64,000 nucleotides of DNA from positions 8,643 to 72,642 of the forward strand of contig CAZZDK010000009.1 in NCBI GenBank assembly GCA_964652235.1, in the 5' to 3' direction. The translations under genes were made by a program, and so were the position numbers. The notes below the pieces were generated by a model. The model was not told the origin of the DNA. It made no database searches and saw only the letters and a program-made list of their open reading frames with translations. The DNA is from CAZZDK01 sp964652235 (lineage in GTDB: Bacteria > Pseudomonadota > Alphaproteobacteria > UBA9219). This document shows positions 1 through 7,121 of the stretch, one piece after another (position 1 is the first letter of the stretch; every line of letters starts with the position of its first letter).

Positions 1-2
1 AT

Positions 3-299
3 TTCGGCGACGCCTATGGCGTGACGTTCCTTTCGCCCGTGGGACTCAGCACGGAAACGGAGCCGTCAGCCGCCGACATGGCGCGCCTGGTGGAAGAAAT
101 AAAGGCCGAAGGCGTCACAAAGCTCTTCGCCGAAAACATGGCCTCGCCCCGCCTGGTGCGCCAATTGGCCCGCGAGGCCGGCGTGACGCTCGGCGGCGAG
201 CTCTACGCCGACGCCCTTTCCCGGCCGGACGGCCCGGCCCCGACCTACCTCGACATGATGCGGCATAATGCCCATGAAATGCTTGGGGCTATGAAATAA
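3..299 (+). CDS. C-terminal part of a metal ABC transporter substrate-binding protein (5' end outside window)
   Basis: The open frame enters from the left edge and gives the last 99 residues of a periplasmic metal-binding protein of the ZnuA/SitA (cluster A-I) family. Family members capture Zn, Mn or Fe in the periplasm and hand it to an ABC importer. Seen here are a YGV-x-FLSP segment followed by TEPSAADMARLVEEIK and, near the end, the stretch GELYADAL...GPAPTYLDMMRHN. That ending looks more like the Mn/Fe-type (SitA/MntA) proteins than like His-rich ZnuA. The metal ligands in the N-terminal lobe cannot be seen. The GTG at position 21 is internal, because conserved sequence continues upstream to the window edge. 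No partner permease or ATPase gene follows, so those would lie to the left. Confidence 0.8.
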   Translation, partial: FGDAYGVTFLSPVGLSTETEPSAADMARLVEEIKAEGVTKLFAENMASPRLVRQLAREAGVTLGGELYADALSRPDGPAPTYLDMMRHNAHEMLGAMK

Positions 300-386
300 T
301 CTGCGCCCGCCAGCAAAGCGGCGTCTCTTTTCGTTTCACTTTTTCGTCTTTTGTTAACCAAGCCTTTGAAAATAATTAAAAGCTCC

Positions 387-415
387 TTAACCGTCCGGGG
401 TGTAAAAGATAGTAT
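387..415 (+). promoter_or_regulatory. Candidate promoter upstream of the dotA-like gene
   Basis: A TTAACC hexamer (387-392) and a TAGTAT hexamer (410-415) are separated by 17 bp. Each matches the sigma-70 consensus at four of six positions. The gap between the preceding gene and dotA is about 210 bp, so dotA probably has its own promoter. This is inferred from sequence only. Confidence 0.35.
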
Positions 416-513
416 GCGGGGGATTGTTTGAAAGGCGCCTTCGGGTTTGAAAAAACGCAGGCCCCGGTTTAACAAGGCGCCCTGCAAGAGAAGGCGAAAG
501 CACCGGAGATTTT

Positions 514-3500
514 ATGCTGTTTTCACAGGATAAAGACAAAGAGAACAAAGCCCCCAAACGTTCGCTTTGGGGCACGTTGTTCAATCCCCGCTTCGGCGAC
601 GACATCAAGCCGCTCGCCGAGACCTCTCGTATGTTCGCCAATCTCGTCGCGATGGTTTTGGCCACCAACAATCTGTTTCCCAAAGATCACCCGGCGCTGC
701 GCGACGCGACGGTGCGCCTTTCTCTCAGCGAGGTAATCGCCATCGCCTGGAGCCGCCTGTCTTTCACGAAAGAAGGCCTGCCCCAAATCGTCCTCTTCGC
801 CGCCGTTATCGGCTGCATGGTCTTTTCGGCGCTGTTCATTATCACGCTTATCTTCTCGTTCTTCATCACCCCCGCCCACGCAGCGGAAAGTTCGAGTATG
901 TTTACGCCCGCCGATGGTGGCGCTGGCGATTGGGCTCAAAACTGGCTTAATTATATTTTTTCTGGTGAGCCTTATTCCTTGAATCTGGAGGAGTATTCCA
1001 ATGTGCCAAAATCATGCGTTTGGCAATCAGCCCTTGGGAAAGCCCTTGGCTTCTACAGCGGAGGGATACTTGTCCTGGCCGGAATTATTCTCCTTTATCA
1101 CTTATTTTCCATGGTTGCTGAAACGGCCCATTCCGGAAAGGTTATGGGCAATGCAAACCAAATCTGGGCGCCTATACGGCTTGTCGTGGCGATCGGTCTT
1201 TTGGTCCCCATTGGAAGCGCCTCAGCTGGAACCAATTGTTCTATATCGGGCCTGAATACCGGCCAATATCTCGTTGTGCAAGTGGCTAAGTGGGGTTCTG
1301 GACTAGCAAGCAATGTGTGGAAAGTCTTCACGGAAGCCGTTGGCGAAACAACGCCCCCTAGCGATTGTCAGAAGGGGAGCGGCTCTCCTTCCTGCATACA
1401 AGTCCCGGCCTCTGTAAAGAAACCAGCTGTCGGGATTATAAGCAATTATTTTTGCGCAGCTATGTATAATCGTTATATGTCTGAGCTTGGCCTCAAAGAT
1501 TATTTTATCGAAGCGGCTACTGATGTTTCTGCTGGGGATCATTTTTTTGGTCCCAAGTCTACTTTGGGACCAAACGGTTTTAATTTTACCGCAAGAAAAT
1601 TGTGCGGGGGCTATTCCCTCCCCGCTCTCCCGGCAGACAGCCTCTATAGGTCAGTTTATGAGACCCAAAGGGCCGCGCTTGGTTCTTATCTCACCAAAGC
1701 CAAAGAAAAAGTTAATACCTATGTTACCTATTATGTACCCGGCGGTGTCGTTCCTCACGACATCAACGAAGAAATAAAGGAATTGACGGAATCCTTTCGA
1801 GAGGACGCTGATAATAGAGTCCAATCGATCCTTCCTGCCGCCGACAAGCAGGCAAAAGAAATGGATCCTATGTTATCCAACAAGCTGGTAAAAGATGGTG
1901 GCTGGCTTATGGCGGGCGCATGGTTTAACTCTATTGCGAAAAATCAAGCAGATCGCTCGGCCAGTGTACAAAATGCCATGCCCCTGGTTTTAGAAAAGAG
2001 TTTGACGACACTAGTGGAGGAAAAATTTTCTTTCTCCAGAGAAAAAAAGAAGGGAATCTCTTCTCCAGAAGAGCGCACTTTAGCCGCGGTCAGAAAATTT
2101 GAGGAAGATATAGGTTTCTTAGGAGACGCTCCTGTTAAAGCCTCAACGGAAAAAACTGCCGAACAGGGAAAAAAATCTGACGATTCTGCGTGGGATACTC
2201 TCAAGCAGATAATAAAATCTGCTAACCCGGCTCAGGGGCTCGTTAATCTTCTGGTAAAAATGTTAACTGACTATAATATCAGCAACACAAAGGGATTGGC
2301 CCTCAGATTCAACTCTTTTGCCAATCCTTTGGCTGAGGTGGCAGCCTTTGGCCACAGTCTTGTTAATCTATCTCTTGATCTTTTCGGTTTGGCTTTGGCT
2401 GCCTATGCGGTGGGTCTTTTGCTTTCAGGCGCTGGCCTCGTCGGGGGGCTTCTGGCAACGATAGCTTTGCCCTTCTTTACGGCCGGGGCCTTTCTTGGTT
2501 TTTTGCTTCCTCTTGTCCCCTTCTTCCGTTTCTTTTTTGGTGCCCTTACTTGGATTATAGGTCTTTTTGAGGCTGTCGTTGCCGTCCCCCTTTGGGCCCT
2601 CGCTCATATGAACCCGGAAGGAGCCGGTCTTCCAGGGGGAATGGCTAAAAGTGGCTATTTCTTTATCCTTAATACTATGCTCCGCCCAGTTTTGATGATT
2701 TTCGGATTAATTGCAGGCTATCTCCTCTTTCTTGTTTCCCTGAGTTTTCTCAACACCGCGTTCTCTATGGCGGCGCAAACAACGGGGAGCTTAAATGGGT
2801 CGACGCGCAACCTAGCGACCCTTGTTTTTACCTTCATGTATTGTGGTACGGTTTACACTCTTGGCAACCAATGCTTTAAATCCATAGGCATGTTCCCCGA
2901 ACACGCTTTGCGGTGGCTCGGCACAAGCGGTCACCAAGAGAAAATGGGCGACCCGTCCATGTCCCAACAGACAATGGGCGCTGTTGGAAGTTATGTTTTG
3001 GGACAAGGGATTGGTCAACTCGGGGGAGCTGCTAAACAACTAGGGGACAACTTAAGGGGGAAAAAGAAGGCCGCCGCCGACCAAAGAGCCAGCGCCCTCG
3101 CGGATCAACGCCGTGATGGGATCGCCCGACAACGCCATGACGATAATATGCGCGCGCAGGGCATGAGGATGGTCACCGACAATGAAGGCAACCCTGTCTT
3201 GGGCGATGGCGGTGCGCCTACATACGAACGCGACCCCAATGCCATCCAGCAGGCTTCGGGCGGGGAGCAGATTCAGTCGGGCGGTGACGGCGGCGGACAG
3301 TCCATCGCTTCCAGCAGCCCTCCCCCGCCGCCTATACCGAAGGGCTTCCAGAAATCGGAAAGCAGCGATCTCGTCATTCCCTCGACCCTCGCTACGGAAC
3401 AGAAGACCGCGAAAAACGAGCAACCGGCCGTGAAGGAGGAAGCCGCCGCCGCAGAGGCGAAGAGAAAGAACGACGAGCAAAGCGCAGAGAAGTCGCTTGC

Positions 3501-3543
3501 CGATATGCGGGCCGAACACGCGCGGAAAAGCTGGGAGACTTAA
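514..3543 (+). CDS. dotA: DotA/TraY-like inner-membrane protein of a type IVB (Dot/Icm-like) secretion system
   Basis: This 1009-residue polytopic membrane protein is close in length to Legionella DotA (about 1050). Residues 91-118 are a strong hydrophobic segment ending in an AHA-AE signal-peptidase-like site (121-125). A second membrane helix covers 183-205. It is followed by WAPIRLVVAIGLLVPI (about 218-233), which I recognise as the hallmark of DotA/TraY proteins. A hydrophobic cluster spans 612-695, with further helices near 712-742 and 765-790. The tail (800-1009) is hydrophilic, with Gly-rich, Pro-rich and Ala/Glu-rich stretches. DotA acts in the inner membrane of type IVB secretion or conjugation systems and is required for transfer. 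A GGAG ribosome site precedes the ATG. The middle of the gene (about 900-3050) is much less GC-rich than both ends. Other dot/icm genes begin 14 kb further on. Confidence 0.85.
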   Translation: MLFSQDKDKENKAPKRSLWGTLFNPRFGDDIKPLAETSRMFANLVAMVLATNNLFPKDHPALRDATVRLSLSEVIAIAWSRLSFTKEGLPQIVLFAAVIGCMVFSALFIITLIFSFFITPAHAAESSSMFTPADGGAGDWAQNWLNYIFSGEPYSLNLEEYSNVPKSCVWQSALGKALGFYSGGILVLAGIILLYHLFSMVAETAHSGKVMGNANQIWAPIRLVVAIGLLVPIGSASAGTNCSISGLNTGQYLVVQVAKWGSGLASNVWKVFTEAVGETTPPSDCQKGSGSPSCIQVPASVKKPAVGIISNYFCAAMYNRYMSELGLKDYFIEAATDVSAGDHFFGPKSTLGPNGFNFTARKLCGGYSLPALPADSLYRSVYETQRAALGSYLTKAKEKVNTYVTYYVPGGVVPHDINEEIKELTESFREDADNRVQSILPAADKQAKEMDPMLSNKLVKDGGWLMAGAWFNSIAKNQADRSASVQNAMPLVLEKSLTTLVEEKFSFSREKKKGISSPEERTLAAVRKFEEDIGFLGDAPVKASTEKTAEQGKKSDDSAWDTLKQIIKSANPAQGLVNLLVKMLTDYNISNTKGLALRFNSFANPLAEVAAFGHSLVNLSLDLFGLALAAYAVGLLLSGAGLVGGLLATIALPFFTAGAFLGFLLPLVPFFRFFFGALTWIIGLFEAVVAVPLWALAHMNPEGAGLPGGMAKSGYFFILNTMLRPVLMIFGLIAGYLLFLVSLSFLNTAFSMAAQTTGSLNGSTRNLATLVFTFMYCGTVYTLGNQCFKSIGMFPEHALRWLGTSGHQEKMGDPSMSQQTMGAVGSYVLGQGIGQLGGAAKQLGDNLRGKKKAAADQRASALADQRRDGIARQRHDDNMRAQGMRMVTDNEGNPVLGDGGAPTYERDPNAIQQASGGEQIQSGGDGGGQSIASSSPPPPPIPKGFQKSESSDLVIPSTLATEQKTAKNEQPAVKEEAAAAEAKRKNDEQSAEKSLADMRAEHARKSWET

Positions 3544-3591
3544 AAGCCTAATCGACGCTTTGTTTTGCCCTCTTAAGAAGGTTGATTCTCC

Positions 3592-3828
3592 ATGCCCCTT
3601 CCCCGCAAATCCCGCTTTTTCCTGCCTCTTAAACTCTGGCTGGCTTCGATAACGGGGGAAAGCGCCGCGCCAACCCAAACGGGCGCAGGTGGCGGCCCCG
3701 CCGCCGCGCAGAAAAACCAAAGCGCCCAGGCCGCCGCAGGCGCCAGGCCGCGCGTTCATGTTCCCAAGGCCACGCTTGAAAGCGTTCCTCGCCCGACGGA
3801 AGATTTTTTCCGCAAGGGCGGCATCTGA
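3592..3828 (+). CDS. Small unknown protein following dotA
   Basis: This 78-residue frame begins 48 bp after dotA, with an AGAAGG-like ribosome site about 10 bp before its ATG. The first 20 residues are basic and partly hydrophobic (MPLPRKSRFFLPLKLWLA). The rest is Ala/Gly/Gln-rich and ends in a charged segment with PRPTEDFFRKGGI. I do not recognise a family. Its position makes co-transcription with dotA likely, and a role near the secretion apparatus is possible but unsupported. An opposing long frame on the minus strand across the same DNA lacks any recognisable protein and was not called. Confidence 0.45.
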   Translation: MPLPRKSRFFLPLKLWLASITGESAAPTQTGAGGGPAAAQKNQSAQAAAGARPRVHVPKATLESVPRPTEDFFRKGGI

Positions 3829-3885
3829 CCCCTTTCCCCCTCTTCCAAAACAAGGCATGGTGGCCGCCTGAAAAGGTGGATAATT

Positions 3886-4944
3886 ATGCTCGTTTTAGGT
3901 TTGGAAAGCAGCTGCGACGAAACGGCGGTGGGGATCGTAGAGGATTCCGCCGAGCTTGAATCCTCTTCCGGGGGACGCGTTTTGGCGAACGTCGTGGCCG
4001 CGCAGCTTGAGGAGCATCGGCCCTATGGCGGCGTGGTGCCGGAAATCGCGGCGCGCGCGCATCTCGATAAAATCGACGCGCTGGTGCGCGAAGCGCTTGC
4101 CCAGGCGAAAGTGGCCCTGCGGGACCTCGATGGCATCGCGGCGACCTGCGGCCCCGGCCTAATCGGCGGCGTGATGGTCGGCGCGATGACGGGCAAGGCT
4201 CTCTCCGCCGTCACGGGCAAACCCTTTATCGCCGTCAATCACCTCGAAGCTCACGCCCTCACCGCGCGACTTTCGCATGATGTTTCTTTTCCTTTTCTGC
4301 TGTTGCTTGTCTCCGGCGGTCATTGTCAGCTTGTCTGGGTGGAGGGCGTAGGCCGCTATCGCAAACTGGGAGGCACGCTCGACGACGCGGTAGGTGAATG
4401 TTTCGACAAAAGCGCCAAGCTTTTAGGTTTGGGCTATCCGGGCGGTCCGCTGATCGAGCGTGCCGCCGCGCAGGGAAACCCGAAGGCCTTCGCTCTGCCG
4501 CGCCCCATGATGGGCCGCGCAGGCTGCGATTTTTCTTTCTCCGGCCTGAAAACCGCCGTCCGGCAAGCCGTCTCTGAAGCGCCAAAGCCCCTAACCGAAA
4601 CCTTCGTCGCCGATATGGCGGCTTCGTTACAGGAAGCCGTGGCCGCGATTTTAACGGACCGCACGCGCCAGGCGCTTGCGATTCTAAGGGAAGAAAGAGC
4701 AGAACCGACCGCGCTGGTCGTGGGCGGCGGCGTGGCGGCCAATCGAGCGATCCGCGAAGCCTTGACGGCGCTGGGCGCGGAATGGGGCGCGCGGTTTCTG
4801 GCCCCGCCGCCGGGACTTTGCACCGATAACGGCGTCATGATAGCCTGGGCCGGACTTGAAAGATTGAGACTCGGCCTTCAAGACGGTTTGGCTTTCGCGG
4901 CCAGACCGAGATGGCCGCTTGAAGGATTGAAGGAAACCGGATGA
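3886..4944 (+). CDS. tsaD: tRNA N6-threonylcarbamoyladenosine transferase TsaD
   Basis: A 352-residue Kae1/TsaD/YgjD protein with the N-terminal signature GLESSCDETAVGIV and the metal-binding pair in NHLEAH (H119 and H123). GGxVPE-type, SGGH and SGLKTAVRQ segments occur in the expected order. Together with TsaB and TsaE it transfers the threonylcarbamoyl group from threonylcarbamoyl-AMP to A37 of tRNAs that read ANN codons. The length is normal for the family. The start has an AAGGTGG ribosome site. The stop overlaps the gpsA start as ATGA, so the two are translationally coupled. Confidence 0.97.
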   Translation: MLVLGLESSCDETAVGIVEDSAELESSSGGRVLANVVAAQLEEHRPYGGVVPEIAARAHLDKIDALVREALAQAKVALRDLDGIAATCGPGLIGGVMVGAMTGKALSAVTGKPFIAVNHLEAHALTARLSHDVSFPFLLLLVSGGHCQLVWVEGVGRYRKLGGTLDDAVGECFDKSAKLLGLGYPGGPLIERAAAQGNPKAFALPRPMMGRAGCDFSFSGLKTAVRQAVSEAPKPLTETFVADMAASLQEAVAAILTDRTRQALAILREERAEPTALVVGGGVAANRAIREALTALGAEWGARFLAPPPGLCTDNGVMIAWAGLERLRLGLQDGLAFAARPRWPLEGLKETG

Positions 4945-5948
4945 ATCTTTTTCAGCGTTTTGGGATCATCGGTGGCGGCGCGTGGGGCACGGCGCTCGGC
5001 GCGGCGCTGGTCCGCGCGGGCCGCGACGTTGTTCTTTGGGCGCGGGAAAAAGAAGTCGCCGCCTCGGTCAACGAGCGCCATGAAAACGAAATCTTTCTGC
5101 CGGGCGTCAAGCTTGACCCGAAACTAAGGGCGACGAACGAGCTGCGCGATTTGGTTTTTTGCGACGTCTGGCTTCTTGTCGCGCCGGTGCAGCATACGCG
5201 CCTTGTCTGCGCGCAAATCGACGCCGTGGGAGCGGATAAAAACATCCCCATCGTCCTTTGCTCCAAGGGCATTGAAATGGGGACGCTTAAGCTTCCTTCC
5301 TCCATCGTGCAGGAATCGCTGCCGGGCCATCCGCTCGCGGTTTTGTCGGGGCCGAGTTTCGCCGCCGAAGTCGCCCGCGATCTGCCCACCGCGCTTACGC
5401 TCGCCTGCGCGAACGAAGAAACGGGCCTGGCGCTTGTTCGGTCGGTCGGCTCGCGCACCTTTCGCCCTTACGCCAGCGACGACGTGATCGGCACGCAAGT
5501 CGGGGGCGCGATCAAAAACGTTCTGGCCGTCGCGACGGGAATCGCCGCCGGATGCGGCCTTGGCGAAAACGCCCGCGCCGCGCTGATCACGCGAGGACTG
5601 GCTGAAATGATGCGCCTCGGCTCGGCGCTGGGGGCCAGGCCGGAAACGCTTATGGGTCTTTCGGGCCTGGGCGATCTCACCCTCACCTGCGCCAGCACGC
5701 AATCGCGCAATATGTCTTTAGGGTTAGCGTTGGGACAAGGCCGCAAGCTGGCCGATATTCTGGCCGAACGCAAAAGCGTGGCCGAAGGCGTTCCGACCTC
5801 CGAAGCGGCGGCGGCTCTGGCCCGCGCCTGCCGGGTGGATATGCCGATCGTCGCCGCGGTGGACGCCGTTCTGAACCACGGCGCGCGCGTGGAAGACACC
5901 ATCGCGGCGCTTTTGGCGAGGCCCTTTAAGGCGGAAAGGAATTCGTAA
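4941..5948 (+). CDS. gpsA: Glycerol-3-phosphate dehydrogenase [NAD(P)+]
   Basis: A 335-residue GpsA that makes sn-glycerol 3-phosphate from dihydroxyacetone phosphate for phospholipid synthesis in the cytoplasm. The dinucleotide-binding GGGAWGTALG lies at about residues 11-20. SGPSFAAEVA and the active-site region GGAIKNVLAVATGIA follow in the normal order. The tsaD-gpsA pair is typical of alphaproteobacteria. A strong intrinsic terminator follows about 60 bp after the stop. Confidence 0.97.
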   Translation: MNLFQRFGIIGGGAWGTALGAALVRAGRDVVLWAREKEVAASVNERHENEIFLPGVKLDPKLRATNELRDLVFCDVWLLVAPVQHTRLVCAQIDAVGADKNIPIVLCSKGIEMGTLKLPSSIVQESLPGHPLAVLSGPSFAAEVARDLPTALTLACANEETGLALVRSVGSRTFRPYASDDVIGTQVGGAIKNVLAVATGIAAGCGLGENARAALITRGLAEMMRLGSALGARPETLMGLSGLGDLTLTCASTQSRNMSLGLALGQGRKLADILAERKSVAEGVPTSEAAAALARACRVDMPIVAAVDAVLNHGARVEDTIAALLARPFKAERNS

Positions 5949-6009
5949 CCGGAATCAAACCTTTCGCTAACCATAAAACAAGCTTTTCGTAACGTTTTCC
6001 AAAAAGATG

Positions 6010-6038
6010 AAGGCCCGCTTTCGCGGGCCTTCTCTTTT
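6010..6038 (+). terminator. Intrinsic terminator, probably bidirectional
   Basis: The arms aaggcccgc (6010-6018) and gcgggcctt (6023-6031) form a perfect 9-bp stem with a 4-nt loop, followed by CTCTTTT. On the minus strand the same stem is followed by CATCTTTTT. It can therefore end both gpsA (rightward) and the small gene at 6082-6321 (leftward). Confidence 0.85.
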
Positions 6039-6081
6039 GCTGCAAGGGGTAGGCAGCGAAACGTTGAGAAGAGAGCCGGTC

Positions 6082-6321
6082 TTAGACGGCGCGTTGATGC
6101 GCCGGAAGCGTCATGCCCACCTCGTGGACGGCGCGGACGATGCGCTCGCCGATGCTGCCCACGCGGGCGGCGGCGGCGGCGTAGCTGCCGGTCGAGCGAC
6201 GGATGGCGGCCAGCGTCTTGTCGAGCGCAACCAGGTTCGTCTGGTTGGTCATCGCAATGAGGCGCTCCAACGTCTCATCGGCTGACGGGGCAAGATACTG
6301 AAACTCGAATTCCTGTGCCAT
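6082..6321 (-). CDS. Small protein resembling the tip of a chemoreceptor signalling hairpin
   Basis: This 79-residue frame converges on the gpsA terminator. Residues about 21-60 (LIAMTNQTNLVALDKTLAA...) line up with the methyl-accepting chemotaxis protein tip pattern IAxxTNLLALNAxIEAAR, as present in the chemoreceptor at 26775-27752. Part of the Glu-rich AGExGxGF segment is replaced by RRSTGSYAAAAA. There is no membrane helix and no room for the long coiled coil of a true receptor. The match is by eye and could be a helical look-alike. Translation signals are weak. A possible role is a soluble partner of CheA/CheW or a decoy, which is speculative. Confidence 0.5.
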   Translation of the reverse strand: MAQEFEFQYLAPSADETLERLIAMTNQTNLVALDKTLAAIRRSTGSYAAAAARVGSIGERIVRAVHEVGMTLPAHQRAV

Positions 6322-6628
6322 GGTGCTTCTCTTCGGTTCGGGTTGGCCGCTTGAAGATTTTTGAAGCTTTCTTCCCGCGGTCTTTCTTCGTTTTTCCTTG
6401 CGAATCGCTTGGTTTTTTCTCGCAAAGATCGACTTTCGATACTTCCAACTTACACAGGATTGCTGAATTCCAAGTTAATACGGCGCGTTTTTTTTCGAAG
6501 AAAAACGCCTTTTTTTGGCTCAAACCTTAGGATTTTCGAAGGGTTCATTGAGAAACTATTAACCACGACTATGGTAGAATAGCCTATCCTGAGAAAAGGG
6601 ACGGCTCAAAAACATAAGGAAAAAGGCC
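6322..6628. other. Intergenic region with a terminator-like hairpin, no gene recognised
   Basis: This 307-bp gap lies between two divergent small genes and is AT-rich. On the plus strand gcgttttt (6485-6492) and aaaaacgc (6501-6508) form an 8-bp stem followed by seven T residues (6510-6516). No rightward coding gene lies upstream of it within the gap, so it could end a small non-coding RNA that starts between about 6340 and 6450. The last 100 bp should hold the promoter of the FlgC-like gene, but no convincing hexamer pair was found. Confidence 0.35.
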
Positions 6629-7039
6629 ATGTCCAGCGTTTTTTCGACAGCGATTTCAGGCATGAACGCCGCCGTGGCGCAAATGCTGAACGCGGCGACA
6701 AACATAGTTAACGCTTCGTCAACAGGAAAATTGCCTGCCGCCGAAAACGAAAAAGCCACGTCTTTCGCGCCGCAAGACGTCGTTATCGCTTCGAACAACG
6801 AAGGCGATCATCATCTAGGCGTGACGGCGACGCGCGTGCCGCGCGAGCCTTCTTACTATCCGATGTATGATCCCCAAGCGCCGGACGCGAACGAGCAGGG
6901 CCTCGTCGCCGCGCCGAACGTCGATATTGCTTCCGAAATCCTGGACGTGATGACGGCAAAGATCGCCTACGAAGCCAGCGCCAAGGTCATCGCGGCCGAA
7001 AAGAAAACGCAGGAAACCCTGCTCGACACGTTAACGTAA
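6629..7039 (+). CDS. FlgC-like flagellar proximal rod protein, orphan
   Basis: A 136-residue protein with the length and layout of FlgC (about 134 residues). The N-terminal helix, SGMNAAVAQMLNAATNIVNA, resembles the rod family's SALSAQSxRLNxxASNLANA pattern. A central segment contains YDPQAPDANEQGLVAAPNVD, matching the FlgC YDPxHPDAxxxGYVxxPNVN motif. The C-terminal helix ends with the usual tail pattern (YEAS-x-KVIAAEKKTQETLL). Rod proteins are exported by the flagellar type III system and form the drive shaft of the basal body. Odd points: no other flagellar gene is adjacent, and the middle lacks much of the usual beta domain. An AAGGAAAAAG ribosome site precedes the ATG. Confidence 0.75.
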   Translation: MSSVFSTAISGMNAAVAQMLNAATNIVNASSTGKLPAAENEKATSFAPQDVVIASNNEGDHHLGVTATRVPREPSYYPMYDPQAPDANEQGLVAAPNVDIASEILDVMTAKIAYEASAKVIAAEKKTQETLLDTLT

Positions 7040-7121
7040 AAAGCTTCCCCGAAACCAAAAATCCCGCTTCCTGCCGAGGCCGCGTTGAGGTAAAAGAAGG
7101 GCTTCCCGGTTGGAGCCTTTC

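Noticed and set aside
3052..3858. A 268-codon open frame on the minus strand across the end of dotA and the small following gene
   Set aside because: Its translation is Arg/Gly/Ala-rich without motifs, and it is antisense to the GC-rich end of dotA, where stop codons are rare by composition.
6007..6285. Plus-strand frame opposite the chemoreceptor-tip-like gene
   Set aside because: It starts inside the gpsA terminator and has no recognisable content.
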